From contig DXWR01000125.1 of the NCBI GenBank assembly GCA_019416775.1, forward strand, positions 1-5,159: a stretch of DNA of 5,159 nt, in the 5' to 3' direction. A program made the translations under genes and the position numbers. Origin of the DNA: Oscillospiraceae bacterium. GTDB taxonomy: Bacteria; Bacillota; Clostridia; Oscillospirales; Ruminococcaceae. Shown here piece by piece: positions 4,868-5,159 of this stretch (the stretch's first letter is position 1; each line of letters opens with the position of its first letter). The notes under the pieces are model-generated. The model had not been told where the DNA came from, searched no databases, and saw only the letters and a program-made list of their open reading frames with translations.

Positions 4868-4976
4868 GAAAAAATCAATCGCACGTTTTCCTGCTCCTCC
4901 TTTTCCCCAAAAAAGAGGGCTTTTTTGGGGACCCCACCCCTTCGGGGCAAAGCAGGTTTCACTGCTCCGATTTTTT
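4837..4976 (+). repeat. 26-bp exact direct repeat: second, partial copy of the tRNA terminator
   Basis: Positions 4837-4862 and 4951-4976 are identical over 26 bases, from AGCAGG through loop, CTGCTCCGA and six T. The second copy lacks the first bases of the left stem arm (AAAGCAG instead of CGGAGCAG), so only a 5-bp stem forms there. The spacing is 114 bp. It may be the remnant of a duplicated or lost tRNA unit. Confidence 0.85.
4905..4930. repeat. Perfect 10-bp inverted repeat CCCCAAAAAA / TTTTTTGGGG
   Basis: The arms 4905-4914 and 4921-4930 are perfectly complementary around the loop GAGGGC. There is no gene on either side that needs it, and a short CCCCTTCGGGG hairpin follows at 4937-4947. 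The two are spacer structures between the two terminator copies. Confidence 0.6.
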
Positions 4977-4980
4977 TATA

Positions 4981-5017
4981 CAAAAAGAGTGTTGGCACAC
5001 ATCGACACCAACACTCT
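4981..5017 (-). terminator. Rho-independent terminator of the candidate small RNA
   Basis: On the minus strand AGAGTGTTGG (5017-5008) pairs perfectly with CCAACACTCT (4995-4986) around a 12-nt loop and is followed by TTTTG. In the plus direction an A-run, not a T-run, lies outside the stem on the relevant side, so it acts on minus-strand transcripts. Confidence 0.8.
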
Positions 5018-5061
5018 GAAAATCTACAAAACTCTACCACTTAGCAGAAATAAAACTTTAT
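4981..5061 (-). ncRNA. Candidate small RNA of about 80 nt
   Basis: A perfect consensus minus-strand promoter (5068-5096) predicts a start near 5061, and a strong hairpin with a T-run predicts an end near 4981. The roughly 80-nt transcript contains no frame with a ribosome site; the only frame longer than a few codons starts at a GTG at 5040 without one and reads through the terminator. The transcript's own 3' hairpin is 10 bp, and a short wobble-rich stem CTGCU/GGTAG is possible upstream. I match it to no RNA family. It might instead be an attenuated leader, but no minus-strand gene lies downstream until the coat operon. Confidence 0.55.
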
Positions 5062-5067
5062 GGCTCT

Positions 5068-5096
5068 ATTATAATGTTAGTATTTCATTTTGTCAA
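5068..5096 (-). promoter_or_regulatory. Perfect consensus minus-strand promoter
   Basis: TTGACA (5096-5091) and TATAAT (5073-5068) are both perfect and are separated by 17 bp. It points left, toward the terminator at 5017-4981. The DNA on its right, to the window end, is AT-rich with no recognisable gene. Confidence 0.88.
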
Positions 5097-5159
5097 TGAA
5101 AATAAAGAACTGATAAACAATGGTGGTTTTGTCGTTTTTTACAATACAAAGTTCTCATG
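5097..5159. other. AT-rich right edge, no gene recognised
   Basis: The last 63 bp hold a spaced inverted repeat, AGAACT (near 5107) with AGTTCT (near 5150), and a 21-codon minus-strand frame starting at 5158 without a visible ribosome site because the window ends there. It could be the tail of a gene or a terminator of a gene outside the window. Confidence 0.3.

Noticed and set aside
4819..5040. Minus-strand frame with repeated KIGAVKPA
   Set aside because: The repeats are the two terminator copies read in reverse. It starts at a GTG with no ribosome site and crosses a terminator and the tRNA end.
5097..5159. 21-codon minus-strand frame at the right edge as a gene end
   Set aside because: Too short and cut by the window; no similarity recognised and no upstream signal visible.

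Overview
The window looks like ordinary chromosomal DNA from a spore-forming Firmicute, probably a Clostridia member of moderate GC content. The evidence is strong AGGAGG-type ribosome sites, sigma-A promoters close to consensus, a SpoIIQ-like LytM protein, a CotF-family spore coat gene, and a short SerA of the YVTDFP type ending in an ACT domain. I cannot name a genus from sequence alone.

Left part, minus strand: the 5' third of a prephenate dehydratase gene (pheA, phenylalanine synthesis) runs off the left edge. Upstream of it, on the same strand, is a membrane-anchored M23/LytM protein with SpoIIQ-like features. A shared divergent region of about 270 bp separates that gene from serC-serA on the plus strand. 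These two genes encode phosphoserine aminotransferase and 3-phosphoglycerate dehydrogenase, which together convert 3-phosphoglycerate to phosphoserine. They have one clear promoter, a small inverted repeat just after the predicted transcription start, and a strong terminator. The ACT domain keeps the residues that bind serine in E. coli SerA, so feedback inhibition is likely.

Right part: about 300 bp without a convincing gene follows serA. It holds several hairpins, an orphan ribosome site and a set of short direct repeats. Next is a minus-strand two-gene operon with its own terminator: a 57-residue helical protein, then a CotF-family protein of 83 residues. Divergent from it, a perfect-consensus promoter with A-tract upstream elements drives a tRNA-Gln(CTG) gene that ends in a strong terminator. 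A second, partial copy of that terminator lies 114 bp further on.

The most interesting item is near the right edge. On the minus strand a perfect TTGACA-N17-TATAAT promoter lies about 45-80 bp upstream of a 10-bp hairpin followed by a T-run. No credible coding sequence lies between them, so this has the layout of a small RNA gene of about 80 nt. No mobile element, CRISPR array or clear defence system is visible.
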